This document shows, piece after piece, positions 1 through 9,578 of a stretch of 64,000 bases of DNA; position 1 is the stretch's first letter, and each line of letters opens with the position of its first letter. A program made the translations under genes and the position numbers. The DNA comes from DSVQ01 sp964484765 (GTDB lineage Bacteria; Planctomycetota; Planctomycetia; Planctomycetales; Planctomycetaceae), in NCBI GenBank assembly GCA_964484765.1, contig CAZAGI010000041.1, forward strand, positions 3,807 to 67,806, in the 5' to 3' direction. A model generated the notes under the pieces. That model saw only the letters and a list, made by a program, of their open reading frames with translations. It was not told where the DNA came from and made no database searches.

Positions 1-3000
1 GTCTTTCGAAAGGACGTCGATCCGTTCCAACCCGCGGAGTGCCGGGCCGTGGAACAATTGCGGATAGAATTTTTCCAACGGAGACGACGAGCCGGTCAGT
101 TGCAGTTTTGGTGCATCCGCTTCGGGAACGGAGTTGCCCAGCCAGATTTCGGCGACGGCGTGAATCACGGGTTGATCACCGCGTGGTGACACGAGCTGCG
201 CGGGGATGAGGAACCGTCCGCCCGCGCGGGTCGTACGACCGATCAGGACCTGGAGTTTGACGACTTCCTGGCGGTCGAGTCGGACGCCTTTGAAGATTTT
301 CAGGCGGTCAAGCCCGAGGTATTCCAGTCCCGGATTGCGGTGCATCACGCCATGGGCCAGCATCTCGGCGACCAGCGCCACCGGCAGCACGGCTTTTCCA
401 CCGAGGACATGATCCGATAGGACCGGGAATTTCGCCACGCTGATGTCGCGTTCCCAACTGAGCCGGGCATCAGCGGCGACGCTCGCAGGGAATGCTTCGA
501 CAGGCGAGGCAATCGTCGGCAGTGCAGCGCCGGATGATGTCAACGGCCGTGAACCTGGTCCCAGGACGACGACTTCGACGGCAGAGCTCGCCGGTTGCTG
601 CACGGCGCGGGCGAACAATTCGGCCCCGGCATCAAGGGGAATCAGCCCCACGCCTTCTTTCGCGAAGAGGGCTTTGAGGCCGCCGTGCACCATGCCCCCG
701 TCCCACGGACCCCAATTGAACGAGACCACCCGACACGCCGGTTCTTTGCGCCGCAGTTGCTGGCCGAGCTTGTTGAGCACTTCGTTGGCGATGGCGTAAT
801 CAATTTGCCCTGTGCGACCATAGCGCCCGGTGAATGACGAGAAGAGTGCCAGCACCTTCAGCGTTTCCGCGGTGATTGCTCCGAGCAGGTTGCGCAGACC
901 GACGACTTTGGTGTCGATGACCTTATCGAACTGGTCGCGAGTCTTGTCTTCGATGCGCTGATCGGCGAGGACGCCGGCTCCATGCACCAGACCGCGGACC
1001 GGGCCGTACGCCTTTTGCAACTGTTCCACCAGGCTGCAAACAGCCGTAATCTCGCGGACATCGACAGCGTGATACTCCGCGGTCGCGCCGGAAGCACGGA
1101 GTGTTTCGAGTGTCCGGGTGACTTCCCGCTGCGCAAGGATCTGCTGACATTGCTGCTGGAGCGACCGCGGTGAAGTCACGCCGGCAAACTTGGCGAGACC
1201 CTGCTTGATTTCGATTTCCGTTTGCAACGGTCGCAGCCAATCGGGTTCAACCGCCGGCGGGGCACTGCGTCCCAGGAGCACCATTCGCGGCTTCACGGAT
1301 TCGGCCAACGCGATTGCCGCTGCGGCCGTCACCCCCCGCGCGCCGCCGGTGACCAGGACAAGATCGCCCGATTGCAGCGGCGTCGTCGCAATGGACGGCA
1401 CGGGCGTGGCGATGACGTCCAGCATGACCCGGGCATCGGGTCTCAAGCCGCATTCAACCGGACCGCGATGCAGCAGTTCCTGGCAAAGCGCCGATGCGGC
1501 ATCGGCGGCCGACCAGTCGCCACCGAGATCGAGTGCCTTGCACGTGATTTCGCGCCATTCGTGGCGGACGGTCTTCGACAGTCCGGCAAGTCCTCCGGAG
1601 GCGGGGTCGACCAGCAACCCATGACCAAACCCGCAGGCCCCATCGAGACGGCTAACGGTTGCCAACACAGCGACTTGTCCGCGGCGGGTTGTCTGATGCA
1701 GCGCCGGGCCCGCTTTCTGCAGCCACTCCAAGGCGTTCCACAAGCGTTGGTCAGACATCCCCCCGGCGGCGGAGAGAATCACCAGCCCGGCAAGCGCGCC
1801 CGTGAGCGCGTGGGCCGTGGGTTCATCGAATTGAACTATCCGCGGCTTGAAACCGGCGGCGGTGAGTTGCTTGGCGAGTTGCAGCGACAGTTCGGTGCCG
1901 TCGTCAGTGATCCAGAAGTCGCCGCCTGCGGGAAGCGGCAGCAGTTCGCGCGGCTCGTTGGGTAAGGTGATCGCCCGCACTTCGCCAAAGACCAGCGACG
2001 CCAGCGGGTCAACCACTGGTGGCAACGCTTCGATGACTGGAATGACCATTGGCGTGAGCGACCCGGTCGGAGCCGCGACCGTGAGGGAGCGTGTTCCCTC
2101 TGCGGTGTCGGCGGAACTCACTCCCTGACGGTCGTGGCTCGGAAGCACGCTTGCTGCGGGGGCGGAGGCTTCCAGCAGCGCGATGACATCCGACAATCGA
2201 TGCAGCGTCTGAAGTTGCTCCGGCGTGACATGCGGCAACTGCGGCAACTCTTCTTGCAGCGCAGAAAGAATCTCCACGCGCTTGATGGAATCGATCCCGA
2301 GATCGTGATCCAAACTCATCTTCGGTTGCAGCATTTCGACGGGATAGCCGGTCTTCGCAGCAACGACCGACAACACGATTGGGGTCAACGATCCGGTCGA
2401 CGGAGGTGCTGCCGGCGTGGCTGGGGCGGAAGTGTCGTCGCGACGCCCCAGTTCTGTCGGCGATGTCGCCTCCAAGAGTGCGATCACATCCGACAATCGA
2501 TGCAACGTCTGCAGTTGTTCCGGCGTGACGTGCGGTAGTTGTGGCAGCTCTTCCTGCAACGCGGATAAGATTTCAACACGCTTGATGGAATCGATGCCGA
2601 GGTCGTGATCGAGACTCATCTTCGGTTGCAGCATTTCAACGGGATAACCGGTCTTCGCTGAGACCACGGACAGGACAATCGGCGTCAACGCCCCCGCTCC
2701 GATTGTCTTAGCGACCGGGGTGGCTGGGGCGGACGTGTCGTCGCGACGCCCCAGTTCTGTCGGCGATGTCGCCTCCAAGAGTGCGATCACATCCGACAAT
2801 CGATGCAACGTCTGCAGTTGTTCCGGCGTGACGTGCGGTAGTTGTGGCAGCTCTTCCTGCAACGCGGATAAGATTTCAACACGCTTGATGGAATCGATGC
2901 CGAGGTCGTGATCGAGACTCATCTTCGGCTGTAGCATCTCGACGGGATAGCCCGTCTTCGCCGAGACCACCGAGAGCACGATCGGCGTCAACGATGACGC

Positions 3001-6000
3001 GACCGGTTTGCTTACGGCCGGTGCTGGAACAGGCACAGCTTCACGCGGTGGTGGTGTCTTCACAACCGGTGCGGGTGTCGGCAAAGGTGCAGGAGCGACA
3101 ACCGGAGCCGCCGGGATGCGTGCCGGCGCTGCGGTCATTGGTGCAATAGTCACCGGAGTAGTCACGACAGGAGCGGCCCCACCACGGGCCAACGCTTCCA
3201 GTGTCTTGAGGGCGGATTCCTGGCCTTCGAGGAATTGCCGATGCAGCCGCGCGGTTTCTTCGTGCATCTTCTGCAGCACGCCGAGCGCTGATGCATTTAC
3301 CGGCGTGCTGGCCGTTGGCACCGAAGCCGGGGGTGCCATCTTCGCAGGCGGCGGAGGCGTCATAGCTGTCGTCGTCGCTGAACGAGGAGCGGGTGCCGGG
3401 GTCAGAGTCTTCGATGGCCCCGCGATCGTGGGAAGCGTGTTCGTGTTGGCAGGCGACGTGAAGCATTCAACGGGGCCATTCGCTGCGCTACTGACCCCGG
3501 CACCCGTTTTCGTAGCTTGCATCGGCGGACGCGGCGGCTTCGGCATGCGCGGCTTGATGTAGTTCGCCCCCGACAACGGGATCCGTAGTCGTTGGGAATC
3601 AACAACGGGCGGCTTCGGCGGCGTGGGATCCCAACCCGTCAGCTTCACCGGATGTCCTGCAACCGCGACTTGAGCGACGGTGACCGCCAAGTCCCATAAT
3701 CCAGCGCGTTTGCCGGTCGACGCATCCAGTGCGACGGCGCGGTAATCTCGACCAGAAAGAATCGAACCGACCAATCCCGTCAGCACATTGCCAGGACCGA
3801 CTTCCACGAATGTTCGCGCTCCGGCGGCGTACATGTTTTCGATCTGTCGGACGAACTCCACCGGCTGCGCCAACTGCCCAGCGAGCAAATCCCGCGCGGC
3901 ACCGGCGTCTTCGGGATATTCTTCCGCACTGCTGTTTGCAAAGACCGGCACCTCGGCCGCGGCGAAGTCGACCTCTTCCAACTCCGGGCGGAAGCGGGCC
4001 GAGGCCGTCGCCACCAGCGGGCTATGAAACGCCGCCGCTACAAGAAGCTTCTTGCCGCGGATGTTCTTGTGGGCGAAGAGTTCGGCGGCGCGATCAATGT
4101 CCGGCAACCGTCCCGACAGCACAACCTGATTCGGACCGTTGCGGTTGGCGACGACGAGATCGACCGCGGCCTCTTTAATGATCGCTTCGACCTGCGACAA
4201 CGACGCTCCGACCGCGAGCATGCCGCCGTCGATTTCCTGGGCTTCGGCCATCAAGCGGCCGCGCAACATTGACAGCCGATACAACGCCGCCGGCCGAATT
4301 CGCTTCGATGCACACAACGCGGTGAGCTCACCGTAACTGTGACCCGCGGTGATTTCCGGTTTCACGCCGAATTGTTCGAGGACCGCCAACGCACCAAGAC
4401 TCACCGCTCCGAGCGCCGGTTGCGCGACTTGCGTAGCTCGCAGCGCGCTGTCCTGTTGCTCGCGATCTTTTACATCAAACACCGGGTGCGGATAGATGAG
4501 ATCCGTCAATCGACCCGCATCTGCGTTGGCTGTTCCGGCTTCGACATAGGCCGCGTTCGCTTCGGCCAGCACGTCCTGCATAACCGGGAACCGACACGCC
4601 AGTTCGCGCAGCATCCCGACCGATTGCGAACCTTGTCCGGGGAACAAGACCGCAAGACGACCTTCGCACTTTCCGCGGCTGTAAAACACGCCGTCGGGGG
4701 TTGACCATGATGACTTCTCCGCGTACTTGTCGAGCAAGGACACAGTCGTGGTGACCATGCCCGCGATGTCGGCTTTCTCGCAATCACACACCATCACCAG
4801 GCGATGTTCGTGACGTGATTGGAAAGCCGCGCGTGTCGTTGCCGCCCGGTCGCGCAGTTGGCTTGCTTCCACCGGCGCTTGCCATGCGGCGAGTTGTCGC
4901 TTCACATCAGCGAGCGATTCCCCCGAGAAGGACAACAGCAGTACATCGTCGTCCCAATCGGCTTCCGGCACCGCGGTCGGCGATTCTTCCAGCACGCAGT
5001 GAAAATTGCTGCCGCCGAAGCCGAACGCACTGACCGCCGCCCGCCGCGGAAACTTTTCGTTCGGCATCCACGGCCGCGGCGTTGTGTTCACATAGAACGG
5101 GCTGGTGTCGTCGTCGAGGACATCCTGCGGCCGTTCGACTTTGATCGTCGGCGGTAACACGCGGTGCGTGAGCGCGAGCACGGCTTTCAACAATCCCGCC
5201 GAACCGGCCGCCGCTTTCGTGTGACCGATTTGCGACTTCACCGAGCCGAGCGCACACCATTTCCCCGTCCGTCCCGAGGCGCGATACACCTCATTCAGCG
5301 CAGCGACTTCCGTCGCATCGCCGACCTTGGTGCCGGTGCCGTGGGCTTCGACAAGTTCAATCGTGTCCGGCGTGACGCCCGCGGTCTTGTACGCGTCCTG
5401 CAGGCAACGGACCTGGCCTTCTTTCTTCGGCGCGTAGACGGCATTGCCCGCTCCATCGCTGGACGTACCGATGCCACGCAAAAGAGCGTAAATCCGGTCG
5501 CCATCGCGTTCCGCATCGGCCAGCCGTTTCAGCGCGACGACGCCGATGCCTTCGCCAAGGATCGTGCCGTCGGCGTTGTCCGCGAACGGCCGGGCATCCC
5601 CCGTCGCCGACAGCGCGGGCGTCTTACTGAAGCACATATACATGAAGATGTCGTTGAACGTGTCGACCCCGCCGGTCAACACCATGTCGGCTCGTCCCGA
5701 CCACAATTCGAGGGCCGCGAGATGCAACGCACTCAGCGAACTGGCACACGCGGCGTCGACTACGCAGTTCGTGCCGCCAAGGTCCAGCCGATTCGCAATC
5801 CGCCCCGCGACGACGTTCCCGAGCAACCCCGGGAACGAATTCTCCTGCCACGGCACATACGACTCGCCGATCCGCTCAATCACGTCCGCGGCGACATCGT
5901 CCGGCACCCCGGCGTCCTTCAGGGCCTGCCGCCATTTCGGATGCCCCAGCCGCGCCCCCAGCGGGATCACCATCTCGAGCGCCCCGGTCACCCCGAGAAT

Positions 6001-6384
6001 GCACCCGATCCGCGACCGGTCGCACGCCTTGCCGTCGGCTCCGTACCCGGCGTCTTCGAGCGCCCGTTTCGAGGCCACCAGCCCCAGCAGTTGCGAGGTA
6101 TCAATCGCTTCCAGATTGCTCGGGGCGATGCCGAATTCGAGCGGATCGAACGGCACCGGCGACAGGAACCCGCCGCGCTGGGCGTAGGTCATGTCAGGCC
6201 GTTTCGGGTCGGCGTCGAAGTACGCGTCCGGCCGCCAGTGGGTCGACGGAATCTCGCCGATGGCATCCACCCCGCGGCGGACGTTCGACCAGAACTCCCC
6301 CGCCGACGCGGCTTTCGGGAACAGGCAGCTCAACCCCACAATCGCCAGCGGAGCATTCCCGCCGGAAGCACGCACGTCAGTCAT
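1..6384 (-). CDS. PfaA/HglE-like type I polyketide/fatty-acid synthase, C-terminus beyond window
   Basis: Open frame of 2128 codons running off the left edge. Domains in order (residues approximate): ketosynthase 10-460 with active-site Cys at about 213 in VDAACAS and His in EAHGTGTK near 348; malonyl/acyl transferase 545-850 with GHSYGE nucleophile Ser near 682; Ala/Pro-rich linker; three acyl carrier proteins at about 1131-1210, 1230-1310 and 1330-1410, each with an intact DLGIDSIKRVE phosphopantetheine site; ketoreductase from about 1670 with the Rossmann motif VTGGARG; then the start of a hotdog/dehydratase-like domain from 1985 with an HxxxGxxxxP motif. The order KS-AT-ACP(n)-KR-DH is that of PfaA polyunsaturated fatty acid synthases and of HglE heterocyst-glycolipid synthases. 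It therefore probably makes a long-chain polyketide or hydroxy fatty acid iteratively. Partner genes should lie beyond base 1. The product is unknown. The start is ATG at 6384 with only a weak ribosome site. Confidence 0.9.
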   Translation of the reverse strand, partial: MTDVRASGGNAPLAIVGLSCLFPKAASAGEFWSNVRRGVDAIGEIPSTHWRPDAYFDADPKRPDMTYAQRGGFLSPVPFDPLEFGIAPSNLEAIDTSQLLGLVASKRALEDAGYGADGKACDRSRIGCILGVTGALEMVIPLGARLGHPKWRQALKDAGVPDDVAADVIERIGESYVPWQENSFPGLLGNVVAGRIANRLDLGGTNCVVDAACASSLSALHLAALELWSGRADMVLTGGVDTFNDIFMYMCFSKTPALSATGDARPFADNADGTILGEGIGVVALKRLADAERDGDRIYALLRGIGTSSDGAGNAVYAPKKEGQVRCLQDAYKTAGVTPDTIELVEAHGTGTKVGDATEVAALNEVYRASGRTGKWCALGSVKSQIGHTKAAAGSAGLLKAVLALTHRVLPPTIKVERPQDVLDDDTSPFYVNTTPRPWMPNEKFPRRAAVSAFGFGGSNFHCVLEESPTAVPEADWDDDVLLLSFSGESLADVKRQLAAWQAPVEASQLRDRAATTRAAFQSRHEHRLVMVCDCEKADIAGMVTTTVSLLDKYAEKSSWSTPDGVFYSRGKCEGRLAVLFPGQGSQSVGMLRELACRFPVMQDVLAEANAAYVEAGTANADAGRLTDLIYPHPVFDVKDREQQDSALRATQVAQPALGAVSLGALAVLEQFGVKPEITAGHSYGELTALCASKRIRPAALYRLSMLRGRLMAEAQEIDGGMLAVGASLSQVEAIIKEAAVDLVVANRNGPNQVVLSGRLPDIDRAAELFAHKNIRGKKLLVAAAFHSPLVATASARFRPELEEVDFAAAEVPVFANSSAEEYPEDAGAARDLLAGQLAQPVEFVRQIENMYAAGARTFVEVGPGNVLTGLVGSILSGRDYRAVALDASTGKRAGLWDLAVTVAQVAVAGHPVKLTGWDPTPPKPPVVDSQRLRIPLSGANYIKPRMPKPPRPPMQATKTGAGVSSAANGPVECFTSPANTNTLPTIAGPSKTLTPAPAPRSATTTAMTPPPPAKMAPPASVPTASTPVNASALGVLQKMHEETARLHRQFLEGQESALKTLEALARGGAAPVVTTPVTIAPMTAAPARIPAAPVVAPAPLPTPAPVVKTPPPREAVPVPAPAVSKPVASSLTPIVLSVVSAKTGYPVEMLQPKMSLDHDLGIDSIKRVEILSALQEELPQLPHVTPEQLQTLHRLSDVIALLEATSPTELGRRDDTSAPATPVAKTIGAGALTPIVLSVVSAKTGYPVEMLQPKMSLDHDLGIDSIKRVEILSALQEELPQLPHVTPEQLQTLHRLSDVIALLEATSPTELGRRDDTSAPATPAAPPSTGSLTPIVLSVVAAKTGYPVEMLQPKMSLDHDLGIDSIKRVEILSALQEELPQLPHVTPEQLQTLHRLSDVIALLEASAPAASVLPSHDRQGVSSADTAEGTRSLTVAAPTGSLTPMVIPVIEALPPVVDPLASLVFGEVRAITLPNEPRELLPLPAGGDFWITDDGTELSLQLAKQLTAAGFKPRIVQFDEPTAHALTGALAGLVILSAAGGMSDQRLWNALEWLQKAGPALHQTTRRGQVAVLATVSRLDGACGFGHGLLVDPASGGLAGLSKTVRHEWREITCKALDLGGDWSAADAASALCQELLHRGPVECGLRPDARVMLDVIATPVPSIATTPLQSGDLVLVTGGARGVTAAAAIALAESVKPRMVLLGRSAPPAVEPDWLRPLQTEIEIKQGLAKFAGVTSPRSLQQQCQQILAQREVTRTLETLRASGATAEYHAVDVREITAVCSLVEQLQKAYGPVRGLVHGAGVLADQRIEDKTRDQFDKVIDTKVVGLRNLLGAITAETLKVLALFSSFTGRYGRTGQIDYAIANEVLNKLGQQLRRKEPACRVVSFNWGPWDGGMVHGGLKALFAKEGVGLIPLDAGAELFARAVQQPASSAVEVVVLGPGSRPLTSSGAALPTIASPVEAFPASVAADARLSWERDISVAKFPVLSDHVLGGKAVLPVALVAEMLAHGVMHRNPGLEYLGLDRLKIFKGVRLDRQEVVKLQVLIGRTTRAGGRFLIPAQLVSPRGDQPVIHAVAEIWLGNSVPEADAPKLQLTGSSSPLEKFYPQLFHGPALRGLERIDVLSKD
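2417..2962 (-). repeat. 303-bp tandem duplication encoding two ACP domains of the synthase
   Basis: Two copies start at 2417 and 2720, exactly 303 bp (101 codons) apart. They are nearly base-identical for about 210 bp, with one difference near the start, then diverge after about 2628/2931. Each copy encodes a full acyl carrier protein plus linker. The third ACP at about 2150-2370 is the same protein domain but is clearly more diverged in DNA. This points to recent in-frame duplication or gene conversion between ACP modules. Confidence 0.9.
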
Positions 6385-6622
6385 ATCTCAGGCAAACCCG
6401 GGAAAGGGAGCGGCTCGCCGCGATGCCAGAGAGAAAAACGGCCGCACCGCGCGCGACCTGTAGCATAGCGGATTCGGAGAGCAAAAGGGACTACTTTTTC
6501 CCAACGGAACTCGCTGGTACGTGGACGGGCGTTACGACAGTTTGGAGAATATGAAGTCGTTTCATTTGCAGAAATTGGGCGGAAGCCTTCCCTGCTTCGC
6601 TAAACAAAGTAAGGGGTAGCAA

Positions 6623-7339
6623 ATGCGTTTCCTCGTCTGGATGACAGCTCTTGCTCTCGCCGCCGATCTTGGCCAAGCCGTGGAGCTGACGAAAGAGCAG
6701 AAGCTCATCGTCGCCTGCTATCGCCTGGACATCAATGAGGTTGTCGTTGCACTGCGAGAAGGGGCCAACGTCAACGCCCGCTTCGGGAAAGGTGACAAAA
6801 AACTCTTCCAAGATGCTTGGTCACTAGGCTGGCCGGTGGCTGCCAACAAATGGACGCCTTTGATGGCCGTCGCGAGTGCGTCCGATTACCCCGATCCCCC
6901 GCGCAGAATTCAGAACACTGTAGCAGACTTGAACTGGGCACGGGAGCAAAAGGCGAAGATCAAGCCTGAAGAAATCGAACAGCGCCGGAAGATGGCGATC
7001 GCGATTGTCATGGTGCTGCTGTCACACAACGCCGCTATCGATACTGATGACGGGTATGGCGCGACGGCACTCTATGAAGCGGTTTACCAGAAGAAACTGG
7101 AATTGGCCAAAGCCTTGCTGCGTTTCAACCCGAAGGTCAACACGAAAACCGGCATCTATATTGACGGCACCGGAGATATCACTCCGCTGCATCGAGCCTA
7201 TTGGTCTGCCGAACTGACGAAGCTACTGCTTTCGAAAGGTGCGGATCCAAAGGCAAAAGACACCACTGGTGAGACGCCGTTAGATTGGGCTCGCAGGTCG
7301 GGCGATCCAGCGGTCACACGGTTGTACCCGCCACCATAA
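6623..7339 (+). CDS. exported ankyrin-repeat protein
   Basis: 238 aa. The N-terminus is a signal peptide (hydrophobic stretch within residues 3-19). The rest is ankyrin-like: repeats are seen around residues 30-50 (ACYRLDINEVVVALREGANV) and 145-225, with the classic pattern of TPLH, a helix pair, and LLLSKGADPKAKD followed by GETPLDWA. The family acts in protein-protein binding, and the partner here is unknown. ATG is preceded by AAGGGG at a suitable distance. It is divergent from the synthase gene, with 238 bp between them. The following gene begins 17 bp after the stop, so both may be co-transcribed. Confidence 0.8.
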   Translation: MRFLVWMTALALAADLGQAVELTKEQKLIVACYRLDINEVVVALREGANVNARFGKGDKKLFQDAWSLGWPVAANKWTPLMAVASASDYPDPPRRIQNTVADLNWAREQKAKIKPEEIEQRRKMAIAIVMVLLSHNAAIDTDDGYGATALYEAVYQKKLELAKALLRFNPKVNTKTGIYIDGTGDITPLHRAYWSAELTKLLLSKGADPKAKDTTGETPLDWARRSGDPAVTRLYPPP

Positions 7340-7356
7340 CCAAACAACGCACCATC

Positions 7357-8223
7357 ATGAGATGCCTTCTTATGAGAACTATGCTGTTTCTCACGGCGAC
7401 ATGCCTGAGTCTGTCGACAACCGGGGCTGAGGAACCCGCGGCGGCTGGGCTGAAAAACTATGTCGGGAAAGAACTCTGGAAACTCGAACTGAGTGTCCGT
7501 GAGGGATTCCATCGAGACGTTGCGGACCTCACGGGGGATAAGCTGGAGTCGACGGACCTTCGTCAGTCGTATTGGCCGTGGTGGGTCAAACCCTATGCTT
7601 CCGGACGCATTGCCTGGATGTTTATGGAGGTCTATCCCGGCTGGAATGTCCCAGATGTTTCCGGCGTGCGAATTCATCTGTTCGACAAGGGCTGGAAGCG
7701 CGTGGTCAAACAAGAGTTCCCGACCGGATACCGGCTCCGCATCAAAGATGTCACGCTGGACGAAAACGCCGCGCTGCAACAGAACCTGCTGGTCGTTCGC
7801 GTCGTCGGAAGCAGTCCGTTAGTCGGCGAAGCCGAACGGAAGGAGTTCTACGCCCTCAGCAAAGAGAATTTCGTTCTGGTGCGGCTGGAAAATGAGGACG
7901 GTCAGCCGTTTCGAAACTCTTACAACTCGCGGGTTCCGTTCATTGGACCGCATGTGACTCAGCAGTCTGGTGAAAACTGGATCAAACAACTTCGTTCGGA
8001 CGATCCGGTCGAACAATTGGGAGCGTTGATGTGGCTGACGGGACGCCATTTGCCGAGCACCGAAAAACGGCGCGAGAATGTCAACGAGGAGAGTCGAGAG
8101 GACGCCCTCATCTGGGAGTCCGTCCGTGACGCCGCCGAAACCGGGCCGATCCTTCAAAAGCTCTCTGAGTCACCTCACGCCTGGGTGCGAGATTACGCAA
8201 AGCTGGCGCTGACCAAGCCGTGA
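7357..8223 (+). CDS. exported hypothetical protein
   Basis: 288 aa from the ATG at 7357. A further Met six codons in (7372) would give an equally good signal peptide (LLMRTMLFLTATCLSLS, cleavage near TTGA/EE). No family recognised. The C-terminal 70 residues resemble a HEAT-like helical pair (ILQKLSESPHAWVRDYAKLA). The frame extends upstream into the ankyrin gene, but those codons overlap the preceding gene and precede the signal peptide. Probably periplasmic and possibly co-transcribed with the ankyrin gene. Confidence 0.6.
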   Translation: MRCLLMRTMLFLTATCLSLSTTGAEEPAAAGLKNYVGKELWKLELSVREGFHRDVADLTGDKLESTDLRQSYWPWWVKPYASGRIAWMFMEVYPGWNVPDVSGVRIHLFDKGWKRVVKQEFPTGYRLRIKDVTLDENAALQQNLLVVRVVGSSPLVGEAERKEFYALSKENFVLVRLENEDGQPFRNSYNSRVPFIGPHVTQQSGENWIKQLRSDDPVEQLGALMWLTGRHLPSTEKRRENVNEESREDALIWESVRDAAETGPILQKLSESPHAWVRDYAKLALTKP

Positions 8224-8357
8224 CGGAGAGCGGCGGATGGCTCCAATTGCCATTCTTATGGCTAGCGGGGCGGCAAAGTCGTAAATTACGGGCCTCTTAT
8301 CGCTGCGCGACCCCTGTTCGACAGCAGACCGTCCACCGGGGCCACCTTCTGTCTGGA

Positions 8358-8897
8358 TCAGCGGCAGTTTTGTGCCACAGCGTTTGACGTTCCGGGCTGG
8401 TTCATTTCGTAAAGATGCCATCGGCTGCCACCGCCTTCGCCGCTGCGGACCCATTGGAAGCCGAGTTTTTCGAGCACGTGGATCGAGGCCCGATTTTCTG
8501 CATTCACGCCAGCCTCGATGCGCTTCAGCTTCCAAACGTCGAATCCGTGACGGACCCAGGCCATTCCCGCTTCGGTCGCGAATCCCTGCCTCCAATTGGG
8601 CCGGGCCAGATAGAACGCGATGCAGGCTTCCTCCGGCACAAGCTGGCCATCGTCGTCACGGCGGGGATAAAGTCCCGTCCGGCCAATGTAACAGCCATCC
8701 GCTTTGACGACGGTGGCCTTAAGCCCTATTGTCTTCGGAGGCAAACACGCTCGATGGAAGCTCCGTTCCAGTTCGTCACGGGGGTGAACAAGCTGTGGGC
8801 TGCGGTAGACCGGGTCCGACTCAATGGCACAGTACGCTTCGAGATCACCAGGCTCATGATCACGGAACAGCAGCCGTTCCGTCTCGAAAATCTTCAT
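8358..8897 (-). CDS. GNAT N-acetyltransferase, RimJ/RimL-like
   Basis: 179 aa. It starts with TERLLFRDHEPGDLEAY, typical of RimJ/RimL-type GNAT proteins. Acetyl-CoA-binding motif A is RPNWRQGFATEA at residues 99-110. The motif B region contains NAENRASIHVLEKLGF, the usual NxxSxxxxEKLGF helix. Such enzymes acetylate protein N-termini, ribosomal proteins or small molecules; the substrate cannot be deduced. The ATG at 8897 is preceded by AAGGA, so it is preferred over an upstream in-frame start at 8915. Convergent with the preceding gene; no clear terminator in the 134-bp gap. Confidence 0.85.
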   Translation of the reverse strand: MKIFETERLLFRDHEPGDLEAYCAIESDPVYRSPQLVHPRDELERSFHRACLPPKTIGLKATVVKADGCYIGRTGLYPRRDDDGQLVPEEACIAFYLARPNWRQGFATEAGMAWVRHGFDVWKLKRIEAGVNAENRASIHVLEKLGFQWVRSGEGGGSRWHLYEMNQPGTSNAVAQNCR

Positions 8898-8974
8898 GTT
8901 AAGGGTCCTTGCCAATCACGAATGGACACCGCGTCGATCGTACTCCATTGTTTGCATTGGTGGCACGGCGGGTG

Positions 8975-9043
8975 GCTGGTGTCGGAGTCTGCGACGACCC
9001 CGAATAAAGCGTGAATGCAACCTCCTCTGGGGCGGCGAAGGAT
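8975..9043 (+). repeat. 69-bp direct repeat, copy 1
   Basis: Begins GCTGGTGTCGGAGTCTGCGA and ends GGGGCGGCGAAGGAT. It matches 9460-9528 with one mismatch (c at 9001, a at 9486). The copy lies 15 bp before the start of the small membrane protein at 9059. Confidence 0.9.
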
Positions 9044-9058
9044 CAGTAAGGCGATGTT

Positions 9059-9412
9059 ATGGATATCGGAGCAATTGTCGGCTTCAGCCTGTGGGTGTCT
9101 GTCTTTGTCGGAGTGATAACACGGTATTGGCTCTGCTCAGGGTCAATCCTCCAAAAGATTGCCCTTTTCCTCTTGTGGCTTCCTGTCGCTGCTTGCCTTG
9201 GGATCGCAAGTGCTTGTGGTGGATTTGTTCTCAGCGGAGAAACGGGAATGATCGGAGCAGGCACCGTCGGCCTACTTGCTGGCATTTGCCTTGAATTTGT
9301 GCTTCTTCCGGACGAGATCAAGAGGCGTGCAAGCCGGCAGCCGCTGGACAGAGATTTAACGACGCGAGGTGGTCCGGCTGACCGCGCAGAATCAGCCGGG
9401 GCGACGAAGTGA
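9059..9412 (+). CDS. small membrane protein, unknown
   Basis: 117 aa with three likely membrane helices (about residues 4-24, 31-53 and 60-82), then a charged tail. The ATG at 9059 is close behind a TAAGGCG sequence. No family recognised. The gene is bracketed by the two copies of the 69-bp direct repeat (485-bp spacing), so gene plus repeat may have been duplicated or inserted as a unit. Confidence 0.5.
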   Translation: MDIGAIVGFSLWVSVFVGVITRYWLCSGSILQKIALFLLWLPVAACLGIASACGGFVLSGETGMIGAGTVGLLAGICLEFVLLPDEIKRRASRQPLDRDLTTRGGPADRAESAGATK

Positions 9413-9459
9413 CATGATGCGCTCCGGGGTGAGGAAGCCGCTGTCAAGATCGGCGGGTC

Positions 9460-9528
9460 GCTGGTGTCGGAGTCTGCGACGACCCAGAATAAAGCGTGAA
9501 TGCAACCTCCTCTGGGGCGGCGAAGGAT
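9460..9528 (+). repeat. 69-bp direct repeat, copy 2
   Basis: Second copy of the 8975-9043 sequence, one mismatch. It ends 51 bp before the start of the next small membrane gene at 9579. Both copies sit just upstream of a small membrane-protein gene, in the same orientation. Confidence 0.9.
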
Positions 9529-9578
9529 TTCGCTCCGGCCGTCCTGTCGATGAAAATCTCTTTCTTGAGCGGGCATCC

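Noticed and set aside
2417..2962. CRISPR-like spaced repeat
   Set aside because: Only two units of 303 bp, inside coding sequence, each encoding a whole ACP domain.
5164..6468. 434-codon plus-strand open frame
   Set aside because: Antisense of the ketosynthase domain; composition of an antisense frame.
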